Source: Mesorhizobium sp. M1D.F.Ca.ET.043.01.1.1
GTDB taxonomy: Bacteria; Pseudomonadota; Alphaproteobacteria; Rhizobiales; Rhizobiaceae
Assembly: GCF_003952385.1 (NCBI RefSeq)
Contig: NZ_CP034444.1
Coordinates: 1,054,001-1,118,000, forward strand
Direction of reading: 5' to 3'
DNA length: 64,000 bases
The notes below the pieces were generated by a model. It was not told where the DNA came from. It did not search any database and saw only the letters and a program-made list of their open reading frames with translations. Positions within the stretch are counted from its first letter, which is position 1. Every line of letters begins with the position of its first letter. The translations under genes were made by a program, and so were the position numbers. Positions 1-8,889 of this stretch are shown piece after piece.

Positions 1-201
1 ATCGGCCCATTCGACGACCCAGCGCTGCAGCAGCGTGACGTCATCGGCCTCCACCAGCATGAAGCAGCGGCCCATGTCCCCGGCGATCCAGCTGTGGTGC
101 ACGACGAGCTCGTCCAGCTTCAGCCGGCCCTTGTCGCGGAAGCGGCGGTAGATCTCCTTGCGATCGCAGCCGGCAAAATCCTCGATCACGAAAAACAGCA
201 T
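1..201 (-). CDS. DUF3303-like protein, partial (C-terminus off the left edge)
   Basis: The first 67 codons can be read from an ATG at position 201, and no stop is reached before the window edge. The translation starts MLFFVIEDFAGCDRKEIYRR and continues with a GDMGRCFMLVEADD segment. This resembles the small ferredoxin-like DUF3303 proteins of about 90-100 residues, whose function is unknown to me. It is on the same strand as the ATP-grasp gene that ends 146 bases upstream, but a repeat lies between them, so co-transcription is uncertain. Assignment rests on fold-like sequence resemblance only. Confidence 0.6.
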   Translation of the reverse strand, partial: MLFFVIEDFAGCDRKEIYRRFRDKGRLKLDELVVHHSWIAGDMGRCFMLVEADDVTLLQRWVVEWAD

Positions 202-224
202 TCTTTGCCTCAGTTCGAACGACC

Positions 225-337
225 GGGAATTGGGGAACTGGAGAACTGAAGAATTGGAGCAGTTAGGGGTGCGATCAGCCCTCACTTCATCAGTTTATCA
301 GTTCTTCAATTGCTCAATTCCCCAGTTCCTCAATTCC
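225..337. repeat. Inverted repeat built from GAATTG/GAACTG units
   Basis: The gap between the DUF3303-like gene and the ATP-grasp gene holds an arm at about 225-264 made of tandem 7-8 base units (GAATTGG, GGAACTG, AGAACTG, AGAATTG). An imperfect inverted copy lies at about 299-337. The transcript could form a long imperfect hairpin. On the minus strand it lies 9 bases beyond the ATP-grasp stop codon, so it may end or stabilise that transcript. There is no T-run of the classic intrinsic terminator type. Confidence 0.65.
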
Positions 338-346
338 GCTTGTCCG

Positions 347-1810
347 CTACTTATCCGGCCGTTCCAGGCGCTCCAGGAACCATTGCGTCAGCCGCACCCA
401 GAGCTCGTCCTTCTCGCCGGAATCCTCCCAGCCATGGTCGAGATTGGGATTGTCGTTGACCTCGATGACGAAGACGCCGTCCTTGGTCTCCTTGAGGTCG
501 ACGCCGTAGAGCCCGTCGCCGATGCATTTTGCCGCCTTGACCGCGGTTTCCACGACATGCGGCGGCGTCTGCTTCAGCGTGAAGGTCTTTATGCCGCCCT
601 GGTCGGGCTTGCCATTGGCCTTGTGGTTGACGATCTGCCAGTGCTTCTTGGCCATCAGGTAATGCACCGCAAACAGCGGCTGGCCGCCGAGCACGCCGAC
701 GCGCCAGTCATATTCGGTCGGGATGAACTTCTGCGCGATGAGGAGGTCGGAATCCTCCAGCCACTCGGTCGCGAGCTTGGTGAGCTCGGCCAGGTTCTCG
801 CATTTCTTGACGCCGCGCGAGAAAGAGGAATCCGGGATCTTCAGCACCAGCGGGAAGCCCAGCGTCTGCGCCGCGACTTCGAGATCCGAGGTGCCGGCGA
901 TCATCACGGTCGGCGGCACGGGCACCTTGTTGTAGGTCATCAGCTCGTTGAGATAGACCTTGTTGGTGCAGCGGATCATCGACAGCGGGTCGTCGATCAC
1001 CGGCATGCCTTCCTGCTGGGCGCGGCGCGCGAAGCGGTAGGTGTGGTTGGAGATCGACGTCGTCTCGCGGATGAACAGCGCGTCGTAGTTGGCGAGCTTG
1101 GCGAGATCCTTCCTGGTGATCGGCTCGACCTCGACGCCCATCTTTTCGGCGATCCTCGCCCAGTAGCGCAGCGAGGAAATCTCCGACGGCGGCAGTTCCT
1201 CGTGCGGATCGACCAGCGTCGCAAAGGTATAGCGCGCCGGCGTGCGGCCCTTGGTGTCGCGCCATTCGCGGTTGGTGTAGGTCTCCAGGCACTGCAGGAA
1301 GGAGGCCTCCTCCTCGTCGTTCATGCGGGCGAGCGGCAGGAAGCCGATCTTGCGAATCGAGGCCCATTCGGCGCTGTCCTTGATATGGACCTCCAGCGCC
1401 GGGGCGCGGAACCAGTCGAACAGGAGCTTGGTGAAGCGATCCCACACTTTCGACGGCCCGATGCCGAAGAAGACCGCGACCTTCGACGGGAAGGTGCCGC
1501 CGAGATCCTTGCGGCATTTGTTGAGTGCGAGCTCAAGTTCCGGCAGCGCATGCTCGTAGAGCTTGCGCTCCGAGAGATCGATCATGGTCTCGACGGTCGG
1601 GATCACCTTGTGGCCGCGCGAGCCGGCAAGCAGCGAAGCATAGTAGCCGCGGCTCTGGTAGCCGTAATTGTTCGACAGGTTGATCACTTTCGGCCGCTGG
1701 CCGCGAAACAGCGCCGGGTGCGCGAGATAGTCGCGGTTGGTGATGATCTTGTGCGGCGTCGCCACCTGGTCGAGATCGTTCTGCCTGCCTGTAAGGATGA
1801 CCCAGGTCAT
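347..1810 (-). CDS. RLAN-domain RimK-like ATP-grasp ligase
   Basis: Predicted 487-residue carboxylate-amine ligase. Residues about 42-68 carry the RLAN (RimK-like ATP-grasp N-terminal) signature, seen as VINLSNNYGYQSRGYYASLL followed by SRGH. The C-terminal half is an ATP-grasp domain with a KIPDSSFSRGVKK lid-like segment and the metal-binding VIEVNDNPNL near residues 448-457. The family is expected to join an amino acid or peptide to a carboxylate at the cost of ATP, but no member of this branch has a substrate known to me. The ATG at 1810 is preferred over an earlier in-frame start at 1855 because it lies 4 bases after the stop of the upstream GNAT-C39 gene, giving a tight two-gene operon. 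Confidence 0.88.
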   Translation of the reverse strand: MTWVILTGRQNDLDQVATPHKIITNRDYLAHPALFRGQRPKVINLSNNYGYQSRGYYASLLAGSRGHKVIPTVETMIDLSERKLYEHALPELELALNKCRKDLGGTFPSKVAVFFGIGPSKVWDRFTKLLFDWFRAPALEVHIKDSAEWASIRKIGFLPLARMNDEEEASFLQCLETYTNREWRDTKGRTPARYTFATLVDPHEELPPSEISSLRYWARIAEKMGVEVEPITRKDLAKLANYDALFIRETTSISNHTYRFARRAQQEGMPVIDDPLSMIRCTNKVYLNELMTYNKVPVPPTVMIAGTSDLEVAAQTLGFPLVLKIPDSSFSRGVKKCENLAELTKLATEWLEDSDLLIAQKFIPTEYDWRVGVLGGQPLFAVHYLMAKKHWQIVNHKANGKPDQGGIKTFTLKQTPPHVVETAVKAAKCIGDGLYGVDLKETKDGVFVIEVNDNPNLDHGWEDSGEKDELWVRLTQWFLERLERPDK

Positions 1811-1814
1811 TGTT

Positions 1815-2912
1815 TCAACGTTTTCCCAGAGTGATCGCGGCGCGCAAGCCGTCACGGCCGAACTGCGCCATATTCATGAAGATGCCGTAGGGCACGGGGA
1901 TGTTGGCGGCGTCGAGGATGGTCTCCTGCCTTTCGTCCTCGACCCAGGGATCGTGGATGAGAATATGGTCGCCGTCGTCGCCGATGGCGAGCACCCAATG
2001 CGGCACCTTCTTGCCGAACATCAGGAAGCCGCTGATCAGCACCAGCACCAGCTTGCCCTCGCCAAGGGCCGAGCGGATGTCGTCGATGCCGAACGGACGG
2101 TAATTCACCGGGATGCCGTAAAGTTCCGCGCGGCGGCGGAAGTCGACCTGGGCGAGCTCCATCACCCGGCGCTTCTCCCCGCTGCGCACCGACTGCAGGA
2201 AGAGCGCGCCGTGGAAGGAGACGAAAATCTCGGCGGCGAGCCCGCTTTCATAGCCGGCAACCGCCAGGCCGAAAGGCTCGCAGCCGCCCGGCCCCGACAT
2301 CATGAAGACGGTCGTCGCTTCGCGCCACAGGCGGATTTCCATGACCGGGTCGGGCACGAAACCGCGGTCGAAATTGGCCATCGCCATCATCAGGCAGCAC
2401 GGGCCGCAGGTGAACTCGCAGGTCTGCTGGTAGAATGGCACCCGGGTGGCGGTCGGGACATCGCCGCGCAGCGTCTTTTCATAGCGCAGCGCCGTGGCGC
2501 CGTCCTCGTAATAGTCGGGCTCGCGGCCAATCTTTCGGTAGCCGGCCTGCTCATAGATCCGGATGGCGCGCTGGTTGTCCTCGCGCACTTCGAGCCTGAG
2601 CATCATGCGGTCGTGCTCATAGGCCGCCTCCTCGGCCGCGGCCAGCAGTTGCCGGCCGATGCCGAGATTGCCGAAGAAAGGACCGACGGCAATGGAATAA
2701 AGCCGGGCCACGCCGCTGCCCTTGCGAAACAGCACCACCGCGTAGCCGGCGACATGGCCGTCATTCTCGGCCACCAGCATCTCGGCGGTCTCGCGCTCGA
2801 TGAACTGGCGAAAGGAACGGCGGGAAAGCCGGTCGCCCGAGAAAACGGCCTTCTCGATGGCGGCGAGGTCATCGACGTCTGACGCGCGGGCCTTGCGGAT
2901 CTCGGCAGGCAT
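1815..2912 (-). CDS. GNAT acetyltransferase fused to C39-like peptidase
   Basis: A 365-residue fusion. Residues 1-150 are a GNAT domain with an acetyl-CoA loop (VGPFFGNLGIGRQLL) and a RIYEQAGYRKIG C-terminal strand. Residues about 155-365 are a C39-type papain-like domain with the nucleophile region QTCEFTCGPCC (Cys169), a histidine in VPHWVLAIGD (His305) and an aspartate in IHDPW (Asp321), so the protease triad looks intact. The start at 2912 (MPAEIRKARASD) fits the usual GNAT N-terminus; an in-frame ATG at 2990 would add 26 unlikely residues. The downstream ligase follows after 4 bases. Fusions of this type next to RLAN ligases have been predicted to make or trim peptide products; the substrate is unknown. 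Confidence 0.87.
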   Translation of the reverse strand: MPAEIRKARASDVDDLAAIEKAVFSGDRLSRRSFRQFIERETAEMLVAENDGHVAGYAVVLFRKGSGVARLYSIAVGPFFGNLGIGRQLLAAAEEAAYEHDRMMLRLEVREDNQRAIRIYEQAGYRKIGREPDYYEDGATALRYEKTLRGDVPTATRVPFYQQTCEFTCGPCCLMMAMANFDRGFVPDPVMEIRLWREATTVFMMSGPGGCEPFGLAVAGYESGLAAEIFVSFHGALFLQSVRSGEKRRVMELAQVDFRRRAELYGIPVNYRPFGIDDIRSALGEGKLVLVLISGFLMFGKKVPHWVLAIGDDGDHILIHDPWVEDERQETILDAANIPVPYGIFMNMAQFGRDGLRAAITLGKR

Positions 2913-3086
2913 GCGGGCTTTGGGAGAACCTCGGATTGGGTTTAATGAAATGGCCCCGGCAATACCAGCCGAAGAGCCGGTATTCATCAAGCGCTATCGC
3001 TCCTTGATTTGGGCTGAATTGTGACACTTTCGGCGGCGGCAAGGAAGCCCGAAGTGTTTGAACAAGATCGCTGTTTGGATGGGCTG

Positions 3087-3109
3087 CCGGCTGCGGAAAA
3101 TGCAGCCGG
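3087..3109 (-). terminator. Hairpin directly after the anti-sigma gene
   Basis: A perfect 8-bp stem (CCGGCTGC / GCAGCCGG) with a 7-base loop begins two bases after the anti-sigma stop codon on the minus strand. No T-run follows, so it is at best a Rho-assisted or 3'-end-protecting structure. Confidence 0.4.
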
Positions 3110-3111
3110 TC

Positions 3112-3906
3112 TCAGCTCGAAATACCGGCCAGAAGCTGGCCATAGGCTCTTTTTGCGACCGCCGACAGGCGTTCGGGCGGCAGCGAGCCGACGACGGCGC
3201 AGCCATAACCCTTGTCCAGCCAATAGACCGCCTCGGGTCCGTCCGCCTCGGCAGTGTACGTGCCCTTGGTGGTCTGCGACGATTCGGCGGTGACGAAGAG
3301 CGAGATGCGCTCGCCCTTGGCGTCCTCGTAAAGCAGCATCGCCGCCTTGCCCTGGTCGCCGGCGGGCAGCAGCCGCCCGCCGACAAGCTGGAAGCCTTCC
3401 GCTGCGAGATCGGGCGCGACCAGCTTCAACCCTACACGGTTGGACAGCCAGGTCTGCAGATGGTCCTTCTCGCTTGCCGGCACCTCGACCGCATGACGCT
3501 TCTCGGCGGCGTAGATGACATGGGCGGCGATCGCCTGCTCGGCAAGCTGGTCGTCGCTCTCGTTGATTCGGCCGATGCCGTCGATGCCCGCGACATAGCC
3601 ACCGAGCACGCCGACCATCAGCACGGCGGCGGCCGCGGCCGAAAGCCACCAGCGCGAACGCCAGGCGGGCGCCCTCGCCGGCGCTTCGCCCAACACCGCC
3701 TGACGGAGCCTCGCCGGCACCGGTTCGTCCATCACACCGGCCAAGGCGGCGCGGAGCGCCACGCGGTCGGCGATGTAGCGGGCGCTCTTCGCCTTCATCT
3801 CGGGATTGGCCTCGAGCCAGGCGTCATAAGCCACGCGCTCCTCGCCCGGCAGCTCGCCATCGAGGGCCATGTGGATATCGCGTTCGGAGAAATCGCGCCG
3901 GGTCAT
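3112..3906 (-). CDS. Anti-sigma factor, single-pass membrane protein
   Basis: 264 residues: a cytoplasmic N-terminal helical domain (residues 1-80, HMALDGELPGEERVAYDAWL), one transmembrane helix at about 86-108 (WWLSAAAAAVLMVGVLGGYV) and a periplasmic C-terminal domain. No HxxxCxxC zinc motif is visible, so it is not of the ZAS type. Its ATG overlaps the sigma gene stop (ATGA), the usual arrangement for an ECF sigma and its antagonist. It should hold the sigma factor at the inner membrane until a periplasmic or envelope signal arrives; the signal cannot be read from the sequence. Confidence 0.85.
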   Translation of the reverse strand: MTRRDFSERDIHMALDGELPGEERVAYDAWLEANPEMKAKSARYIADRVALRAALAGVMDEPVPARLRQAVLGEAPARAPAWRSRWWLSAAAAAVLMVGVLGGYVAGIDGIGRINESDDQLAEQAIAAHVIYAAEKRHAVEVPASEKDHLQTWLSNRVGLKLVAPDLAAEGFQLVGGRLLPAGDQGKAAMLLYEDAKGERISLFVTAESSQTTKGTYTAEADGPEAVYWLDKGYGCAVVGSLPPERLSAVAKRAYGQLLAGISS

Positions 3907-4421
3907 CGCTCGACAATCCTTATCGAGCGGCGGCGCGAGGAATCGTCCAGCAGGCCGCGCAGTTCCTCGCGGCCGCGCGCGATGCGCGACATCAGCGTGC
4001 CGGCCGGCACGCCGAGGATGTTGGCGGCCTCGGCGTAGGAAAAGCCTTCGATGGCGACCATGACCAGCGCCGCGCGGCGATCGGGGCTGATCGCCTGCAG
4101 CGCATCCATGATCTCGCGCGAGGCGACGGTCTCGACCTGATCGGCGGGCGCGGACTGGGCTTCGCCGGCTTCCAGAGGCAGCATCGCCGCCTCACCGCGC
4201 CGGTTCACCTTCCGCATCTGGTCGATGAACAAGTGATGCATGATCGTAAACAGCCACCTCCTGGGGCTTTCTCCAGTCTGCCAGTTGTCGAGCCGCACAA
4301 GCGCGCGCTCCAGGCAGTCCTGGACGAGATCGTCGGCGGAATCGCGGTCGCGCAGCAGCGAGCGCGCGTAGCGCCGCAAACGCGGTATCTCGCTCAGGAT
4401 CGCTGCCTTCTTGTCGTCCAT
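3903..4421 (-). CDS. ECF-type RNA polymerase sigma factor
   Basis: 172 residues from the ATG at 4421 (MDDKKAAILSEIPRLRRYAR). Region 2 is seen in SADDLVQDCLERAL and RRWLFTIMHHLFIDQMR. Region 4 is the helix-turn-helix GFSYAEAANILGVPAGTLMS. The acidic linker between them is typical of ECF sigmas. An upstream in-frame start at 4532 would add a basic, low-quality stretch and is rejected. The gene overlaps the anti-sigma gene by 4 bases, and a consensus-like ECF promoter lies about 110-135 bases upstream, so it probably activates its own transcription. Confidence 0.92.
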   Translation of the reverse strand: MDDKKAAILSEIPRLRRYARSLLRDRDSADDLVQDCLERALVRLDNWQTGESPRRWLFTIMHHLFIDQMRKVNRRGEAAMLPLEAGEAQSAPADQVETVASREIMDALQAISPDRRAALVMVAIEGFSYAEAANILGVPAGTLMSRIARGREELRGLLDDSSRRRSIRIVER

Positions 4422-4529
4422 GACGGCTTGTTTCGAGATCGTCTTCCATCCGATTGAACGCGCCTTTCCGGCGCGGCGCAAGCAGCCAGCGCGAAGCGGC
4501 CAACCCGCTCCGGTACCCAAGCACCTTAA

Positions 4530-4557
4530 CAACGCCGGCGGATGGCGGTTTATTCCC
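4530..4557 (-). promoter_or_regulatory. Predicted ECF promoter of the sigma/anti-sigma operon
   Basis: Read on the minus strand, a GGGAAT -35 element (4557-4552) is followed by exactly 17 bases and then a CGTTG -10 element (4534-4530). This matches the general ECF promoter plan (GGAA..., 16-17 bases, CGTT). The -35 element overlaps the last two codons of the DUF2339 gene upstream, so the promoter lies partly inside that gene. It leaves a 5' leader of about 100 bases. Confidence 0.6.
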
Positions 4558-7324
4558 GGTTAGCCAGTTGTTCCTGCTGGTTTTCGACCTTCTCCCTAGC
4601 AGCCCTTGTCAGCAGCCGCTGATAGAACAGGCCGATGCCGATCAGCACGGCGCCCAGGCCGATGAACGACAGCGCGCGCAGCACGCCTTCCAGCTCCGAC
4701 ATGTCGAAGAGGAAGACCTTCAGCACCGCGACGGCGATCAGCACGGCCGACGCAATGCGCAGCACCTGCGACCTCAGCCAGACGCCGGCGGTGAGCAGCG
4801 CCACGCCGATGGCCAGCCAGAGCGCCGAATAGGTGTAGGTCTCAAGCTGGCCGAGCCCGCTCCACAGGCCGATGAACTCGCCCTTGAACAGGCGCCGCAC
4901 CGACAGCGTCGCATAGGCGAAGGCGAGCAGCGAAGCGATAAGCGCCAGCATCGCGGCGTACCATCGCGGGCGCTTGTCGCGGACGTATAGCGCCAGCGCG
5001 CCGGCAGCGACAGCCGGCAGCAGATAGGCGATGAACAACAGGTTGAACACGGGGATGGTGCCGGTCGATTCGTCGGTCAGCAGCGGGTTCAGCACCACGA
5101 AATGCCGGATGACGATGAAGGCGACCGAAAGCACGCCGGCGGCCATCGAGCCATAGCGCAGCACCGAGCTCGGCGAGCGCATGTCGATCGCAACCAGGAT
5201 CCCGCCGGCGCCGAGCGCGATCAGCGTGTAGATCGCCTGCTCGCCGAGCGTAACGGCGCCGGTGTCGATGACGCCGCCATGCATGGCGTGGCGCACCAGC
5301 ATCGCAACGGCAAGCAGCGCAAACAGTGCTGACGCCGCCTCCATGGCGAGACGCGGCCTTCCATTGGTGGTGCGAGCAAGCTGCCAGGCGGCAAAGCCGA
5401 AGGCGAGCGCCGGCACGCCGTAGCCAATCAGCAGCCAGTTGAAGACCGGCGTTCTCGACAGTGTCGCCGCGCCGACGATGGTCGGGTCGAAGGCGACGCG
5501 ACCGAGCACGGCAACCGCGGCACCCACCGCTATCCAGCCAAGCACCGGATAGGAGCGCCAGCGCGTCGCAAGCGCAGGCACGATGGCTGCGGCGCCAAGA
5601 AGCATGGTCGTCCAGCCGGAACCAAAGGCCATGTGCAGCATCAAAAGGCCAGCGACGCCGGCGCCGGCAAGCGCGAAGGAGACGGCGGGGCCGCCGCCGA
5701 GCGGCGGCTCTTCGCTGCGCGCGATCCACTCGCCGCCGGCGGCAAAGACCAGCCCCAGAAGCAGCCCCGGCAGCGCATAGCCGAGGTCGCGGTCGATATC
5801 GCCGAAGGTGAGCCAGAGCGCCGTGAGCACGACCAGCGGCGCAATGACGCCCCATGCCGCCCATGAGGCGGCAAGGGCGGGCGCGGCAGCCGCAAAGCGG
5901 CGCGCGGCCCAGAAGCCGGCCCCGATGAAGACAACGGCGAGCGCGATGCCGAGGCGGAAGGTCAGCGTGTCGGATGTCGCCAGCGGCTCGGCGCCCAGGC
6001 CGACATCAAGCGCGTCGGCGCCGATGGTGGCGGGCGGAATAATGCCGAGATAGATCAGCACCGTCGCCAGGCCGGCGGCGAAGACCAGCGGTAGCGCGCG
6101 CGGCCGGTAGAGCGCCACCGCCACAAGCGCCGCGAGCAGCAGCGCACCATGCAAGGCGTCGCCCGCCTTGGCAAAGACCGGATCGACCGAGAGCCCGAGC
6201 GCGGTCAGCGCAACGAAGAAACCGGGCGCGATCGAAGGCCAGTCGAAGCCAGACTCCGCCTCGTCGCGCCGACTGAGCCAGACCAAAGCAAGCACGGCGA
6301 GCGTGGCCAGGCTGACGAACACCACCGCGGCGAGGTTCATCTCCGGCGCATCGGTCATGTAGAGGATGGTCCAGATGCCGGTGCCGGCGAAGGCCGCCGC
6401 GACCAGCGCCTTCCAGTCGCGGATGCGGGCTATTGCGGCGGTGGCGGCAAGCACGATCGCCAGATAGACGAACAGCGCCCAGGGGTTGGGGGCTTGCGAG
6501 GCGACCAGCGCCGGCGTGACCATGGCGCCGACGAGGCCGATGCCGGCCAGCGCCAGGCCGTGGACCAGCGAGGCGGCGATAGCCGCGACGCCGATCGCGC
6601 CGAGCAGCGTGAAGGCCAGCGCCGGGCCGATGAAGCCATAAATGCCGTGCGCGGCATAGACGGTGCCGAACAGGATGAAGGCGCCGGCTGCCGTCAGGAT
6701 CGACGGGATATAGGCGCCGGCGGCGCCCTGCACCGGCACCCTGAAGCCGGTGCGGCGGATGAACTCGGCGCCCGCGATCAGCACCAGGCCGAGGATGCCG
6801 GCCATGGCGAGGCGCACGCCGGGCCCGAAAATGCCGGCTTCGATGGTGTAGCGGATCAGGAACAGGCCGCCCAGCGCCAGCGCGATGCCGCCGACCCACA
6901 CCGCCCAGCGCGTGCCGAGCGCGGTCTCGACATCGGTCTGGCGTGCCGCCGCCGCCGGCGGCGCAGCCTCGGTCGGCGCGGCAGGTTGCGCCGCTTCGGC
7001 CGGCTCTGGGGGTTCGGTGGGAGTCCCCTCGCCCGCTTCTTCCAGCGCCTCGACCTTGGAAGCGTCGGGCGTCGCGACAGCGGCTTCGGCTGGGGCAGCC
7101 TCACCAGCCATCGGCGAAACACCGTCGGCCACTGTGGCGGGCGCCCCTGCCGGCGCGCCTTCCGTGGCGGCGCCCGTCTTGGGTGCGGGCTGCGGAACAC
7201 CCGAAAGCACCAGGCTGCGCAGCGCGCCGAGCTCGCGCTCGATCAGGCCGATGCGGGTTTGCTGGCGCGAAATGATGACGAATAAGGCGATGACCGCGGC
7301 AATGGCAATCAGGCTGAAAAACAT
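4550..7324 (-). CDS. DUF2339 polytopic membrane protein
   Basis: 924 residues. An N-terminal membrane anchor (MFFSLIAIAAVIALFVIIS) is followed by a short coiled segment (RQQTRIGLIERELGALRSLV). Next comes an Ala/Pro/Glu-rich linker of about 100 residues, then more than 20 closely spaced hydrophobic helices to the C-terminus. This is the standard build of DUF2339; the function is unknown. The ATG at 7324 has a clear GAGGGGA ribosome binding site, while the longer reading from 7444 has none. Its last codons overlap the ECF promoter of the next operon on the same strand. Confidence 0.85.
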   Translation of the reverse strand: MFFSLIAIAAVIALFVIISRQQTRIGLIERELGALRSLVLSGVPQPAPKTGAATEGAPAGAPATVADGVSPMAGEAAPAEAAVATPDASKVEALEEAGEGTPTEPPEPAEAAQPAAPTEAAPPAAAARQTDVETALGTRWAVWVGGIALALGGLFLIRYTIEAGIFGPGVRLAMAGILGLVLIAGAEFIRRTGFRVPVQGAAGAYIPSILTAAGAFILFGTVYAAHGIYGFIGPALAFTLLGAIGVAAIAASLVHGLALAGIGLVGAMVTPALVASQAPNPWALFVYLAIVLAATAAIARIRDWKALVAAAFAGTGIWTILYMTDAPEMNLAAVVFVSLATLAVLALVWLSRRDEAESGFDWPSIAPGFFVALTALGLSVDPVFAKAGDALHGALLLAALVAVALYRPRALPLVFAAGLATVLIYLGIIPPATIGADALDVGLGAEPLATSDTLTFRLGIALAVVFIGAGFWAARRFAAAAPALAASWAAWGVIAPLVVLTALWLTFGDIDRDLGYALPGLLLGLVFAAGGEWIARSEEPPLGGGPAVSFALAGAGVAGLLMLHMAFGSGWTTMLLGAAAIVPALATRWRSYPVLGWIAVGAAVAVLGRVAFDPTIVGAATLSRTPVFNWLLIGYGVPALAFGFAAWQLARTTNGRPRLAMEAASALFALLAVAMLVRHAMHGGVIDTGAVTLGEQAIYTLIALGAGGILVAIDMRSPSSVLRYGSMAAGVLSVAFIVIRHFVVLNPLLTDESTGTIPVFNLLFIAYLLPAVAAGALALYVRDKRPRWYAAMLALIASLLAFAYATLSVRRLFKGEFIGLWSGLGQLETYTYSALWLAIGVALLTAGVWLRSQVLRIASAVLIAVAVLKVFLFDMSELEGVLRALSFIGLGAVLIGIGLFYQRLLTRAAREKVENQQEQLANRE

Positions 7325-7571
7325 GGCGGTTCCCCTCAAAACCGTGCCGGTCGTCGCCGACAAATGCGGCAATGAGACGGCTATTGAAATCAGCGCGTTG
7401 CCGGCCTGCAAGATCGAGCATGTTTCGGCGTCGATTGCCAGCAACTTGACGCTTTGTCCAAAGGCGATAGGTCTAAACGGCTGAAACTCGAGCCGGAAAA
7501 TTACCTGCCGCTGGCCGCGAAATACTCATGCTATTCTCTGACGCTCGCTGAAATTGCCAAGAGGATGACCG

Positions 7572-8036
7572 ATGCCGCAGCGAAGCGCGGGCCTGCTGAT
7601 CTATAGGCGAACCGCCGGTGTGATGGAGTTCCTGCTGGTTCATCCCGGCGGCCCGTTCTGGGCAAGGAAGGATGAAGGCGCCTGGTCGATCCCCAAAGGG
7701 CTGATCGACGACAATGAGGATGAACTGGAGGCGGCCCGTCGCGAGGCCGAGGAGGAGCTCGGCGTCGCCATCGACGGCGACTTCCAGCCCGTTGGCAGCT
7801 ACAAGCAGCCGGGCGGCAAGATCGTGATTGCCTGGAGCGTCGAAGCGGACATCGATGCGGATGCCGTCAGGAGCAATATGTTCACCATGGAATGGCCGCC
7901 AAGGTCCGGCGCCAAGAAGGAATTCCCCGAGGTGGACAAAGCCGGCTGGTTTTCGCTTCCCGAAGCCGGCCAAAAGATCCTGAAAGGCCAGCGTCCCATC
8001 CTCGACGATTTTCTGGAGCGGCGAAGCGCCGGATAG
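7572..8036 (+). CDS. NUDIX hydrolase
   Basis: 154 residues with a complete Nudix box: G of GLIDDNEDE, then REAEEELG with the catalytic glutamates, at about residues 47-69. The N-terminal strand PQRSAGLLIYRR and the sequence WSIPKGLID fit the small NTP-pyrophosphohydrolase group of about 150 residues seen in many alphaproteobacteria. The likely substrate is a nucleoside diphosphate derivative such as ADP-ribose or a dinucleoside polyphosphate, but the box alone does not tell which. It is convergent with recO, 7 bases apart. Confidence 0.88.
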   Translation: MPQRSAGLLIYRRTAGVMEFLLVHPGGPFWARKDEGAWSIPKGLIDDNEDELEAARREAEEELGVAIDGDFQPVGSYKQPGGKIVIAWSVEADIDADAVRSNMFTMEWPPRSGAKKEFPEVDKAGWFSLPEAGQKILKGQRPILDDFLERRSAG

Positions 8037-8043
8037 GGCCGTC

Positions 8044-8796
8044 CTACCGTCCGGCGATTGCCTTCACCGCCACCTGATGGCGGCGCAGCGCGGCCAGGAA
8101 GCCGGCGCGGGCGTCAGGCGGCTCGATGCCGCGCGGCTCATAGACATGGCGGGTGAAGAAGAAGCCGGTCAGCCGGAAGGCGTCCTCCAGCGCCGCTTGA
8201 TCGGCGCGGAGCCCCGAGCCGCGCTGCAGGAAGGCAGGCAGCGCCAGCATCTTGTCGCGCCAGGGCTCGCCGGCGGCGCGCGAGACGGCGCGTCCGGATT
8301 TCGGCGAGACATAGGCGAGGTCCTGCCTCGAACCGGTCGCCGCGCATTGGCTGAGATCGAGGCCGAAGCCGAGCTCGTCGAGGATAAGCAGCTCGAAACG
8401 CGCCACCAGCTCGCCCGCGGCATCGGCGTCGTCGAGATGGGAGATCATCACGGCCAGCGCCTCGTAGAGGCCGCCATGGGCATCGCGCTCGGGCAGGAGC
8501 CGCAGATGCGCGGCCATGGTCTGCAGCCCGTAGACTGCGACGGCGCTGTCCATCAGCCGGGCGGCGTTCATCTCGATCGCCTCGGCTTGGAAGACGCCGA
8601 GATGCTCGTCGAGGCGGGCCCGCCACAGAAGGTCGACGCGGTTGCCGGGCTGCAGCACCGGCTGCTGCTTGCGCGAGCGGCCGCCGCGCACGAGACCGAG
8701 ATGGCGGCCATGCGCACGCGTCATCACCTCGAGGATGGCGCTGGTTTCGCCATGCTTTCGGGTGCCGAGAATGATTCCCTCATCGCGCCATTCCAT
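8044..8796 (-). CDS. recO: DNA repair protein RecO
   Basis: 250 residues. The N-terminal OB-fold starts [20 protein letters not shown] and contains [15 protein letters not shown], the typical RecO DNA-binding strand. The helical C-terminal part contains [20 protein letters not shown]. RecO helps load RecA on SSB-coated single-stranded DNA in the RecFOR gap-repair pathway. It closes the rnc-era-recO run found in most alphaproteobacteria, but here an APH-type kinase gene sits between era and recO. Confidence 0.95.
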   Translation of the reverse strand: MEWRDEGIILGTRKHGETSAILEVMTRAHGRHLGLVRGGRSRKQQPVLQPGNRVDLLWRARLDEHLGVFQAEAIEMNAARLMDSAVAVYGLQTMAAHLRLLPERDAHGGLYEALAVMISHLDDADAAGELVARFELLILDELGFGLDLSQCAATGSRQDLAYVSPKSGRAVSRAAGEPWRDKMLALPAFLQRGSGLRADQAALEDAFRLTGFFFTRHVYEPRGIEPPDARAGFLAALRRHQVAVKAIAGR

Positions 8797-8889
8797 GGGC
8801 CAGAGCTTTTCACCTGTTGGGTGGCGAAATCAAGATTTCGGCACGCGGCGCGCGATATGTGCTGACAAAGGAATGCCGATGCATCACGC

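Noticed and set aside
158..1834. 558-codon plus-strand open frame antisense to the ATP-grasp gene
   Set aside because: It is a shadow of high-GC third positions; the minus strand has clear RLAN and ATP-grasp motifs.
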